Assembly (NCBI GenBank): GCA_023269335.1
Contig: JAHFTM010000046.1
Location: 3,666-9,649 of the forward strand
Source: Chlamydiia bacterium
GTDB lineage: Bacteria; Chlamydiota; Chlamydiia; Chlamydiales; FEN-1388
Reading direction: 5' to 3'
Length of the DNA stretch: 5,984 nt
Made by a program: the position numbers and the translations under genes. A model generated the notes under the pieces. That model searched no databases, had not been told where the DNA came from, and saw nothing but the letters and a program-made list of their open reading frames with translations. Each line of letters begins with the position of its first letter. Position 1 is the stretch's first letter. Below are positions 1 to 5,984 of the stretch, piece by piece.

Positions 1-1151
1 CCATTACTATTTTTTTAGGCGGCCCCCCCGCGTTAATGCTCAGCGCTATTGCACCACTTCCAGAAAATGTTCCCGAACTTGTTTTAGCCTCTCTTCTGCA
101 AGGCGAAAAACTTGAAGTCAGTCATGATGCGTCGCATCCACATCCACTCATCAGCCGCGCAGAATTTGCACTTCTTGGCCATGCAAAACCAAATGTTAGA
201 AAGCTTGAAGGGCCTTTTGGCGATCACTATGGCTACTACGGCCTAGCTCATGAGTTCCCTGTATTTCGCTGTGATAAAATCTATCACAGAAAAGAGGCCA
301 TCTATCCAGCCACTGTAGTTGGCAAACCAATACAAGAAGACCTTTTCATTGGAAACTACTTACAGAAGCTCCTCTCCCCTCTTATCCCCGTTGTCATGCC
401 AGGAGTAAAAGAGCTCTGGAGCTATGCCGAAACAGGCTTCCACGCACTTGCCAGCGCAATTGTCAAAGAACGCTATGAAAAAGAAGCCCTTACATCAGCT
501 TTCCGCATCTTAGGAGAAGGGCAACTGGCATTGACAAAATTTCTTTTAATCACCGACCAAAATGTGGATTTAAGCGACATCAAAATGGTTTTGGAAACTA
601 TTCTTGCTCGTTTTCGGCCACAGACAGACCTGCGCATTTTCACTGATACCTCCTACGACACCCTTGACTACACAGGGCCAAAGCTCAATCGCGGCTCAAA
701 AGCTTGTCTTCTAGGCTTGGGCCAAGAAAAGCGCAAACTTGCTGCTACTTTTAATGGAACGCTTCCTGCACCATTGACAAAGGCAAAGCCTTTTTGCAAA
801 GGCTGCCTTTTACTTCAAGGACCTCAATACATCGATTTTTCCGATCCCTTTAAAATTATCCATTCGGCAACACCTACTCAATTTGAAGGCTTTCCTCTCC
901 TCATTTTGGTTGACGATGTAGATCTATGCGCAAGCTCACCTTTAGAATTTCTCTGGACGGTCTTTACTCGTTTTGAACCGGCAGGCGATATCTATAGCAA
1001 GTCACAGACAAACCGCCATCACATATCCTACGAGCTACCACTACTCATCGACGCTCGCATGAAACCAAGCTATCCCAAGGAATGTAAGGCTGACCGCCAG
1101 ACAATTGAGCTTGTAGATCAAAAATGGAGCAGCTACGGAATACCATTATGA
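1..1151 (+). CDS. ubiD: UbiD-family prenylated-FMN decarboxylase, probably menaquinone (futalosine) subtype; 5' end cut by window
   Basis: The frame is open to the left edge. The codons before the ATG at 36 read FLGGPPAL, which is conserved UbiD sequence, so this ATG is internal and roughly 180-220 N-terminal residues are missing. Numbering from that Met, E14 (in VPELVLASLL) matches the metal-binding Glu of Fdc1/UbiD. E58 and D63 in EGPFGDHYGYY are the two acidic members of the Arg-Glu-Glu/Asp catalytic set; E14 and E58 are 44 apart, as in Fdc1. The catalytic Arg would lie upstream of the window. The C-terminus (FLWTVFTRFEPAGDIY, LLIDARMKP) resembles the UbiD subgroup linked to futalosine-pathway menaquinone synthesis, where UbiD decarboxylates an aromatic intermediate using prenyl-FMN supplied by UbiX; that role is inferred. 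The usual GGDPA reads GGPPA here. The stop (1149-1151) overlaps the next start as ATGA, so the two genes are probably cotranscribed and translationally coupled. The protein should be cytosolic or membrane-peripheral. Confidence 0.9.
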   Translation, partial: ITIFLGGPPALMLSAIAPLPENVPELVLASLLQGEKLEVSHDASHPHPLISRAEFALLGHAKPNVRKLEGPFGDHYGYYGLAHEFPVFRCDKIYHRKEAIYPATVVGKPIQEDLFIGNYLQKLLSPLIPVVMPGVKELWSYAETGFHALASAIVKERYEKEALTSAFRILGEGQLALTKFLLITDQNVDLSDIKMVLETILARFRPQTDLRIFTDTSYDTLDYTGPKLNRGSKACLLGLGQEKRKLAATFNGTLPAPLTKAKPFCKGCLLLQGPQYIDFSDPFKIIHSATPTQFEGFPLLILVDDVDLCASSPLEFLWTVFTRFEPAGDIYSKSQTNRHHISYELPLLIDARMKPSYPKECKADRQTIELVDQKWSSYGIPL

Positions 1152-2239
1152 AAAAAATGAATCTGAACAACCTTCTTGTGTGGCAAAAGCGACTTGGCTT
1201 TTCTGTAGGAATGCTCTGTTTTATCATCTACATGCTGTTTGTCTATTATACAAATCAAAATGAAGTTGTCTTTCTTCCAGAAAAAGAGACACCTATTGTT
1301 TTTTATTCAAACCAGACCGGCGACAATTTAAAGGCGATCGTCAAAGCAGCCATCAAAAATGCAAAAACGTCGATCTCGCTCATGATTTTTTCTTTGACTG
1401 ACTATGAGATCATTGACCTCCTCAAAGAAAAGGCTGACGATGGAAAGGGTGTTCAGGTGCTGGTCATTTGTGATGCACAGGCGACACCTGATATTGAGTG
1501 GAAATTGGGTTCAAATGTGACGCTATGTAAACGACGTGATAAGGGTCTGATGCATCAAAAACTTTTAGTCATTGATCATAGCCAAACCTATCTTGGCTCT
1601 ACCAACTTTACACGTGAATCCTTTATGTTACATGCCAACCTTTTGATAGGTATTGACTCTGCGCCACTTGCAGCGATGATTGAAAAAAAGGCATATTCCA
1701 TTCAGAAAAAGGAAAAATGGAAGGCCCCTGTTATAAAGATCAGTGAGCTAGGTGTAAAAAGGGAAAAAAGAGCTCTTGATTTTTATTTTCTACCTGACGA
1801 ACCAGTAGCGCTTGATCGCTTGATAAAAACTATTGAAAGCGCTAAGAAAAGTCTAAAAGTTGCCATGTATACCTTCACCCATCCAAAACTTGCTCAAGCA
1901 CTTATTGATGCGCATAATAGAGGCGTTACTGTGGAAGTAGTCATGGATAATGACTCTGCTAAGCAAACTTCGCGAAAAGTCTTTTTGCAGCTGAAACGCG
2001 AAAAAGTAAACGTTGCTTTAAGCGCAAGAGCAGGACTTTTGCATTACAAGTTTGTCATTGTCGATGACGAGCTCTTGGCTACCGGTTCTGCGAACTGGAC
2101 AAAAGCGGCCTTCACGACAAATGATGATAATATTTGTTTTATTTCTTCTCTTACTGACGTGCAAAAAGCTAAGCTTAAAGAGATATGGGCTGCCGTAAAA
2201 AAAGAGTCCAAACCCTCATTTACTTCTTCGAAGAGTTGA
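1148..2239 (+). CDS. Membrane-anchored phospholipase D-like protein with two HKD motifs
   Basis: The 363-residue protein starts at ATG 1148, which overlaps the ubiD stop (ATGA) and has ACGGA 8 bases upstream. An in-frame ATG at 1124 would extend further into ubiD and is less likely. After a short basic N-terminus (MKKMNLNN...KR), a hydrophobic segment at about residues 18-34 (FSVGMLCFIIYMLFVYY) looks like a signal anchor, placing the rest outside the cytoplasm. Two PLD half-domains follow. The first HKD motif is H136, K138, D143 with GSTN (MHQKLLVID...LGSTN). The second is H299, K301, D306 with GSAN (LHYKFVIVD...TGSAN). Both are complete, so one active site formed by the two halves is expected, as in PLD-superfamily enzymes. 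Each half resembles the Nuc/PLDc_2 type (for example ALIDAHNRGVTVEVVMDND), suggesting an internal duplication. The family includes phospholipases, cardiolipin synthases and nucleases, and the substrate cannot be told from sequence. Chlamydiae carry several PLD-like proteins. No functional link to the neighbouring genes is obvious. Confidence 0.88.
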   Translation: MKKMNLNNLLVWQKRLGFSVGMLCFIIYMLFVYYTNQNEVVFLPEKETPIVFYSNQTGDNLKAIVKAAIKNAKTSISLMIFSLTDYEIIDLLKEKADDGKGVQVLVICDAQATPDIEWKLGSNVTLCKRRDKGLMHQKLLVIDHSQTYLGSTNFTRESFMLHANLLIGIDSAPLAAMIEKKAYSIQKKEKWKAPVIKISELGVKREKRALDFYFLPDEPVALDRLIKTIESAKKSLKVAMYTFTHPKLAQALIDAHNRGVTVEVVMDNDSAKQTSRKVFLQLKREKVNVALSARAGLLHYKFVIVDDELLATGSANWTKAAFTTNDDNICFISSLTDVQKAKLKEIWAAVKKESKPSFTSSKS

Positions 2240-2247
2240 TGTATAGT
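2219..2247 (+). promoter_or_regulatory. Candidate promoter for the dap genes with a palindrome in its spacer
   Basis: TTTACT (2219-2224, 4 of 6 to the -35 consensus) and TATAGT (2242-2247, 5 of 6 to the -10 consensus) are separated by 17 bases. They sit at the end of the PLD-like gene and just before dapB. The spacer holds the perfect 10-base palindrome TCTTCGAAGA (2225-2234), which could be an operator or could be chance, since it is also PLD coding sequence. Transcription would start near 2254, leaving a leader of about 20 bases with the dapB ribosome binding site. This is inferred from consensus matching only. Confidence 0.35.
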
Positions 2248-2262
2248 TCACAAGAGTTAACC

Positions 2263-2267
2263 AAGGA
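2263..2267 (+). promoter_or_regulatory. Ribosome binding site of dapB
   Basis: AAGGA lies 9 bases before the ATG at 2277. It is the clearest Shine-Dalgarno match in the window and fixes the dapB start, which also places the NAD(P)-binding GHGKMG motif at residues 7-12 as expected for the family. Confidence 0.65.
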
Positions 2268-2276
2268 ACAACTGCG

Positions 2277-2990
2277 ATGAAAGCTCTTTTGATTGGTCAC
2301 GGCAAAATGGGGCAAATGATTGAGAAGCTAGCTCCTGAAAATGAAGTAACTATTTCCAACATTATCGAGCGAAGTGATTTACTAACACCGGCACTTCTTT
2401 CAGGCATTGATGTGATCATCGATTTCAGCGGGCCAGACGGCATCTTATCGCGCATTGAAACAGCCCTTATTGCCCATGTGCCTATGTGTATAGGAACAAC
2501 GGACTGGCAAGAGCTGAAAGAAGCAGCAAAAAAACTCGTTCAAAAACATGATGGTGCATTGATTGTCTCCTCCAATTTTTCTTTGGGTTTTGCCCTTTTT
2601 TCACAGCTTGTAAAAACGGCAGCTGCACTCTTTTCAAAACTTGAAGACTATGATGTGTCCATCAGTGAGCGTCACCACAGAGAAAAAAAAGACCACCCTT
2701 CCGGTACTGCTAAGGAGCTTGCTCAAACTATTTTAGCATCGATGCCCAAAAAGAAAAAAGTGATCTCCGATCTACAGCCAGGAGCAATAGAAAAAGAGAG
2801 CTTACATATCGCAAGCGATCGGGTAGGTTATTTTGCAGGTGAGCATCAGGTAATCTTCGATGGGCCGGACGATACAATCACTCTTAGTCACAACGCACGC
2901 AACCGACACAACTTGGCCAAAGGCGCACTTATTGCGGCAAAATGGATTATTGGTAAAAAAGGTTATTTTACAGTGGAAGATCTCTTATGA
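2277..2990 (+). CDS. dapB: 4-hydroxy-tetrahydrodipicolinate reductase
   Basis: DapB reduces 4-hydroxy-tetrahydrodipicolinate to tetrahydrodipicolinate with NAD(P)H, the second committed step towards diaminopimelate and lysine, in the cytosol. The 237-residue protein has the Rossmann dinucleotide motif GHGKMG at residues 7-12, VIIDFSGP at 47-53, IGTT at 72-75 and SSNFSLG at 98-104. The signature ERHHREKKDHPSGTA lies at 131-145; by alignment with E. coli DapB, H133 and K137 match catalytic H159 and K163, and PSGT is the substrate-binding loop. The C-terminal helix region reads HNARNRHNLAKGALIAAKWI, typical of the family. It is shorter than E. coli DapB (273 residues) but lacks no recognisable motif. 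Its stop overlaps the dapA start as ATGA, so the two are almost certainly one transcript with coupled translation. Codons look like those of the neighbours. Confidence 0.95.
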   Translation: MKALLIGHGKMGQMIEKLAPENEVTISNIIERSDLLTPALLSGIDVIIDFSGPDGILSRIETALIAHVPMCIGTTDWQELKEAAKKLVQKHDGALIVSSNFSLGFALFSQLVKTAAALFSKLEDYDVSISERHHREKKDHPSGTAKELAQTILASMPKKKKVISDLQPGAIEKESLHIASDRVGYFAGEHQVIFDGPDDTITLSHNARNRHNLAKGALIAAKWIIGKKGYFTVEDLL

Positions 2991-3856
2991 AAAAAGCTGA
3001 AAACCCCAAATCAGATACTCTTAAGTCTACAAAAATGGCAAACCAGAAAATCGAAGGCCCGCAGATCGAAGGCCTCTACACAGCGATGATCACTCCTTTT
3101 GATGCTCAAGACAAAGTCGATGAAAAGGGACTGCGCATGCTGATCATGCGCCAGCTTACAGCGCGGGTCTCCGGAATTATGGTCTTAGGAACTACCGGTG
3201 AAGCACCAACGCTTGAAAATTATGAGCGCGACGAAATCATTAAATCAGCCATCGACGAAGCACAAGGTAAGATACCTGTTATGGTCGGTTGCGGCACTTA
3301 CTGTACAAAGACAACTATCGACCACGCAAAACAGGCGCAAAAATATGGCGCATCCTCTCTTTTAATTGTTGTCCCCTACTACAATAGACCCACTCAAGAA
3401 GGTATCTACGAGCACTTTAAAGCCATTTCTAGTGAAGTGAGTATTCCCATTTGCATCTACAATATCGCATCAAGGACTGGTAAAAATCTTGAAACTGACA
3501 CACTTGAAAGATTAGCTCAGCTTCCTCATATCGTCTCTGTCAAAGATTCCTCTGGTAGCCTTTCTCAACTGACAGACGTGTTAGAGCGCATTGCATTTAA
3601 AAAACGCTTTTTTAGCTTGCTCTCAGGAGATGATGCCGTTACCTTCCCTCTTCTTGCCCTTGGTGGACATGGGGTAATCTCAGTGCTTAGTAACCTAGTA
3701 CCACGGGCAGTAAAAAAGCTTATTGATACGGCTCAAGAGGATCTAGTGCGTGCAAGAGCTATTCACTACTCTTTAAAGCCACTTGTCAGCGCAACTTTTA
3801 TAGAAACGAACCCTATTCCTATCAAAAGCATGATGCAGATTGCAGGCCTAATGTAG
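2987..3856 (+). CDS. dapA: 4-hydroxy-tetrahydrodipicolinate synthase, C-terminally truncated by an apparent frameshift
   Basis: DapA condenses pyruvate with aspartate semialdehyde through a Schiff base in a TIM barrel. The 289-residue product carries every active-site residue of E. coli DapA at a constant offset of 25: T69 and T70 (GTTGE), Y132 (PYYNRP), Y158 and R163 (YNIASRTG) and the Schiff-base lysine K186 (SVKDSSG). An Ala replaces the usual Pro or Gly in YN(I/V)PSRTG. The ATG at 2987 overlaps the dapB stop and has GGAAG about 7 bases upstream, so I prefer it. It gives a Lys-rich N-terminal extension of about 25 residues over E. coli DapA; an ATG at 3035 would cut this to about 9 but has no clear ribosome site. 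The frame ends at TAG 3854-3856 directly after NPIPIKSMMQIAGLM, about 28 residues short of the E. coli end. The missing C-terminus is visible in the +1 frame. The barrel and catalytic residues are intact, so whether it remains active is uncertain. Confidence 0.93.
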   Translation: MKKAENPKSDTLKSTKMANQKIEGPQIEGLYTAMITPFDAQDKVDEKGLRMLIMRQLTARVSGIMVLGTTGEAPTLENYERDEIIKSAIDEAQGKIPVMVGCGTYCTKTTIDHAKQAQKYGASSLLIVVPYYNRPTQEGIYEHFKAISSEVSIPICIYNIASRTGKNLETDTLERLAQLPHIVSVKDSSGSLSQLTDVLERIAFKKRFFSLLSGDDAVTFPLLALGGHGVISVLSNLVPRAVKKLIDTAQEDLVRARAIHYSLKPLVSATFIETNPIPIKSMMQIAGLM

Positions 3857-3929
3857 ACTGCCCCTTACACACTTAGAGCCGGCAAATGAACAAAAACTTC
3901 AAGAATTAATGAAAAATTGCAGTATCATA
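3855..3929 (+). other. dapA: Displaced 3' coding remnant of dapA in the +1 frame
   Basis: Reading from 3855 in the frame one base ahead of dapA gives RLPLTHLEPANEQKLQELM followed by KNCSII. This fits the C-terminal segment normally found in DapA (E. coli [25 protein letters not shown]) and has the same length of 25 residues. It therefore accounts for the gap between the dapA stop and dapL. The preceding codon in this frame is TGT, giving CRLPL. The frame has no stop where the family normally ends and stays open until TAA at 4032-4034, inside dapL. Likely explanations are a small deletion (for example 8 or 11 bases) around 3849-3854, or a sequencing or assembly error. Confidence 0.75.
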
Positions 3930-5113
3930 TGGAAAGAAACCCCTACTTCAGTCAAGTCGCAAGTCGCTATCTCTTTCAAGAAGTCAGAAACCGAAAAAAT
4001 GAGTTCCTTAATCGCAACCCTCGAGCAAAATTAATTTCACTTGGGATTGGTGATACAACAGAGCCTATAGCTCCGCATATCTGCTCTGGACTTATCCATG
4101 GAGCCACAGCTTTAGGAAAAAAAGAAAGTTATGTAGGCTATGGCCCAGAACAGGGCATCGGGGAATTTCGCCAAGGCATTAGTGAAAGGATTTATCAAAA
4201 GCGTGTCACTGCAAAAGAGATCTTTATCTCTGATGGCGCTAAGTGCGACATCGGCAGATTACAGATCCTTTTTGGACAACAGATGCGTGTTGCACTACAA
4301 GATCCTGCCTATCCTGCCTATCTTGATACAAGCATCATCCACCATGGCAACCAGCACATTACTTATTTGCCTTGTAATCCGGAAAACAATTTCTTGTTCG
4401 ATGTAAGTCTTGCAGAAGAGGCTAACGTCCTCTTTATCTGCTCTCCAAATAATCCTACGGGGGCTGTTTTAACGCATCAGGAGCTTCAAACGATTGTCGA
4501 TTTTGCTCGATCTGGCAAAAAGATCATTATCTTCGATGCAGCCTACTCATTTTATATACCGAAAGAAAGCAAGCTACCACGAAGCATCTATGAAGTAGCT
4601 GGAGCAAAAGAGGTAGCCATTGAAGTAGGCTCATTTTCTAAAATCGCAGGTTTTAGCGGAGTGCGTCTTGGTTGGTCAGTTGTCCCTGAAGAGCTTGTCT
4701 ATACAACTGGTGAAAAGGTGCATGACGACTGGATGCGCACAATCACCACTTTTTATAATGGAGCCTCCTACATCTCTCAACAAGGCGGCTTAGCCTGCGT
4801 CAGCGATAAAGGCCTTCAAGAAATTGATGAGCAGGTAGCTTTTTACCTTGGCAATACCAAGGCGTTGCGAAAGACGTTCATAGACTTGGGCTATGAAACA
4901 TATGGTGGCGAGTATGCTCCCTATTTGTGGATTCGCTTCAAAGGCAAAAGCTCTTGGCAAGCATTCGATGCACTTTTAGAGCAAGCACATATTATTACCA
5001 CTCCAGGTAGTGGTTTTGGAGCCCATGGTGAAGGCTTTTTGCGCATCAGTGGCTTTGGATCAAAACCTACAATTGAAGAAGCTATTCAGCGGCTATCTCT
5101 TCTTAAAAAATAA
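3929..5113 (+). CDS. dapL: LL-diaminopimelate aminotransferase
   Basis: DapL is a PLP-dependent class I/II aminotransferase. It converts tetrahydrodipicolinate directly to LL-diaminopimelate using glutamate, bypassing the DapD/DapC/DapE acyl steps. It is known from plants, Chlamydiae and some other bacteria. I start at ATG 3929 because the N-terminus MERNPYFSQ then lines up with what I recall of chlamydial DapL (MKRNPHF); a TTG at 3917 in the same frame is the alternative. In the resulting 394 residues: SLGIGDTTEP near 37-46, YVGYGP near 68-73, SPNNPTG at 172-178, FDAAY with D203 and Y206, the PLP lysine K238 in SFSKIAGFSGVRLGW, and the carboxylate-binding Arg R372 in FLRISGFG. Length is normal for the family. 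No clear Shine-Dalgarno precedes the ATG, and the dapA stop now lies 72 bases upstream. This suggests translation formerly depended on coupling to dapA. Confidence 0.96.
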   Translation: MERNPYFSQVASRYLFQEVRNRKNEFLNRNPRAKLISLGIGDTTEPIAPHICSGLIHGATALGKKESYVGYGPEQGIGEFRQGISERIYQKRVTAKEIFISDGAKCDIGRLQILFGQQMRVALQDPAYPAYLDTSIIHHGNQHITYLPCNPENNFLFDVSLAEEANVLFICSPNNPTGAVLTHQELQTIVDFARSGKKIIIFDAAYSFYIPKESKLPRSIYEVAGAKEVAIEVGSFSKIAGFSGVRLGWSVVPEELVYTTGEKVHDDWMRTITTFYNGASYISQQGGLACVSDKGLQEIDEQVAFYLGNTKALRKTFIDLGYETYGGEYAPYLWIRFKGKSSWQAFDALLEQAHIITTPGSGFGAHGEGFLRISGFGSKPTIEEAIQRLSLLKK

Positions 5114-5120
5114 ATTTGTA

Positions 5121-5158
5121 AATCAATCTCATAGGGTTGATTGCACTACATTTTTTTT
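5121..5158 (+). terminator. Weak candidate terminator hairpin after dapL
   Basis: AATCAATCT (5121-5129) can pair with GGGTTGATT (5134-5142) around a CATA loop, giving 9 pairs of which 2 are G-U, and 8 T follow at 5151-5158. The T run starts 8 bases after the stem rather than at once, and the stem is AT-rich, so this is a poor intrinsic terminator. It does lie 7 bases after the dapL stop, where the dap run should end. The right arm, TTGATT at 5137-5142, could alternatively be a -35 box with TCTATT (5161-5166, 18-base spacing) as -10 for the next gene. Neither reading is secure. Confidence 0.3.
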
Positions 5159-5207
5159 CATCTATTTTGGTATCCTCGTCGGCTCAAATTAGACATTGTT
5201 AGGTATT

Positions 5208-5948
5208 ATGCAACTCGATTCATCATCAAGAGCAATTCCAACCACAGCTTACCCTGTGGGCATTCCCCCAGACGAGCGTCGTTTATATGGGCTCAACATG
5301 ACTATCTGGAAGTACATTAATGGCTATGCTAGTAACGACTCCTTGGAATCAGATGTCCTCCCACCTATCCAAGATATAACAAGAACTCAAGCACAAGAGG
5401 CCCTTTCACTACCAGAGCTGCTTGTTAATCGGGTGGATGTGATCAGCTATCTATTTATGATAGCTCAAGGTAAGGTATCAAATATGGTCAAACAGAGCTC
5501 TGAAGAGGCAGAAGATGTTGGTACACTCTGTCAACTACTTGGTTGTTTACAGCTATGCACTCAAGCAACAAACCCTTTTGCCCTCTCACAATCAGTCTTT
5601 ACTCTCATTTGTAATTCTTTTCAGACACTCACTGTTGACTGCTCACAGTGCAATTCTTCTCAGATGAGTGCTGCTGTGGCCAAGTTTCCACAAATCCAAC
5701 AAATCATCTTACGATACAGCAGTCCTATTACCACCACTTTAACTTTCGGCCGCAATGACTGGGACTCTTCCGACGAAGACTCTGAAGATTTTGCTGTTTT
5801 TCAAGGTGGGGTCTTAGCTCTTCTTAGAGAGAGAAAAATAGTGAGGCTGTTTAATGCAAGTGATCCAAACAGCAAACGCGCTTGTATACAATGGAGAGAT
5901 ATAAAAGAAAGTTATATAGAGATAAAAATAAAATCATCAAAGAAATGA
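5208..5948 (+). CDS. Hypothetical protein, 246 residues, no recognised family
   Basis: I do not recognise this protein. The ATG at 5208 is preferred, with AGG at 5201-5203 as a weak ribosome site; an in-frame TTG at 5196 would add four residues. The N-terminus is rich in Ser, Thr and Pro (MQLDSSSRAIPTTAYP) without a signal peptide or a clear membrane segment. The central part, about residues 65-175, looks helical and contains six of the seven cysteines (108, 113, 117, 135, 145, 148); the seventh is at 226. A strongly acidic stretch at about 182-195 (DWDSSDEDSEDF) is followed by a basic region and a Lys-rich C-terminus (IKIKSSKK). The coding frame is long, uninterrupted and of similar composition to its neighbours, so it is probably real. 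It is separated from dapL by 94 bases with a hairpin and so is probably transcribed independently. A lineage-specific chlamydial protein, possibly a secreted one, is conceivable, but nothing in the sequence proves it. Confidence 0.7.
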   Translation: MQLDSSSRAIPTTAYPVGIPPDERRLYGLNMTIWKYINGYASNDSLESDVLPPIQDITRTQAQEALSLPELLVNRVDVISYLFMIAQGKVSNMVKQSSEEAEDVGTLCQLLGCLQLCTQATNPFALSQSVFTLICNSFQTLTVDCSQCNSSQMSAAVAKFPQIQQIILRYSSPITTTLTFGRNDWDSSDEDSEDFAVFQGGVLALLRERKIVRLFNASDPNSKRACIQWRDIKESYIEIKIKSSKK

Positions 5949-5984
5949 TTCCAATGCGATCTCACTAGAAAGATTTAGACTATT

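Noticed and set aside
36..38. ATG at 36 as the true start of the UbiD-type gene
   Set aside because: The codons before it read conserved UbiD sequence (FLGGPPAL) and the frame is open to the edge, so the gene is cut by the window.
1124..1147. Upstream ATG for the PLD-like gene
   Set aside because: It would add eight residues read from the ubiD end. The ATG at 1148 forms a standard ATGA overlap with a purine-rich site at suitable spacing.
1045..1227. Minus-strand open frame of 60 codons
   Set aside because: It lies across the ubiD/PLD junction opposite two well-supported genes and has no recognisable protein features.
3842..3860. Programmed +1 frameshifting joining dapA to its +1-frame C-terminus
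   Set aside because: There is no recognisable slippery sequence or internal Shine-Dalgarno like that of prfB. The GL-to-RLPL spacing is short by several residues, and a shifted product would run on to 4034 inside dapL. Deletion or sequence error fits better.
4140..4406. 88-codon open frame inside dapL
   Set aside because: It is out of frame within strongly conserved dapL sequence and shows no family features.
5010..5192. 60-codon open frame over the dapL end and the intergenic gap
   Set aside because: Most of it overlaps the conserved dapL C-terminus in another frame; the remainder is the AT-rich hairpin and T run.
5949..5984. Terminator or gene start at the right edge
   Set aside because: The last 36 bases show no stem with a T run, no ribosome site and no start that can be judged.

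Overview
The window looks like part of a chromosome from the Chlamydiae, most likely an environmental (amoeba- or arthropod-associated) lineage. The main reason is an LL-diaminopimelate aminotransferase that closely follows the chlamydial DapL pattern as I recall it (start MERNPYFS; motifs SLGIGDTTEP, SPNNPTG, SFSKIAGFSGVRLGW). It sits beside dapB and dapA, and a futalosine-type UbiD decarboxylase lies upstream. The DNA is moderately AT-rich by eye. All genes are on the + strand and tightly packed. I see no tRNA, rRNA, insertion sequence, CRISPR array or phage gene.

Layout. Bases 1-1151 are the 3' part of a UbiD-family decarboxylase cut by the left edge, probably the menaquinone-pathway subtype. 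Its stop overlaps the start of the next gene as ATGA. That gene, 1148-2239, encodes a membrane-anchored protein with two complete HKD phospholipase D motifs. A 37-base gap with a candidate promoter and a good ribosome binding site precedes dapB (2277-2990). dapB overlaps dapA (2987-3856) by another ATGA. dapL (3929-5113) follows. After a short intergenic stretch with a hairpin comes an unrecognised 246-residue protein (5208-5948).

Function. DapA condenses pyruvate with aspartate semialdehyde, DapB reduces the product to tetrahydrodipicolinate, and DapL transaminates this directly to LL-diaminopimelate. Three consecutive steps of the DAP aminotransferase route to meso-DAP and lysine therefore lie side by side. 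Aspartokinase, aspartate-semialdehyde dehydrogenase and DapF are not in the window.

The most notable observation is that dapA appears broken near its 3' end. The frame stops at 3854-3856 right after the conserved NPIPIK...GLM segment. The usual DapA C-terminus (RLPL...) is readable immediately afterwards in the +1 frame, and it runs in the exact register for a former ATGA junction with dapL at 3929. I see no clear evidence of a wholly new biological system; the rest is ordinary core metabolism plus one PLD-like protein and one unknown protein.
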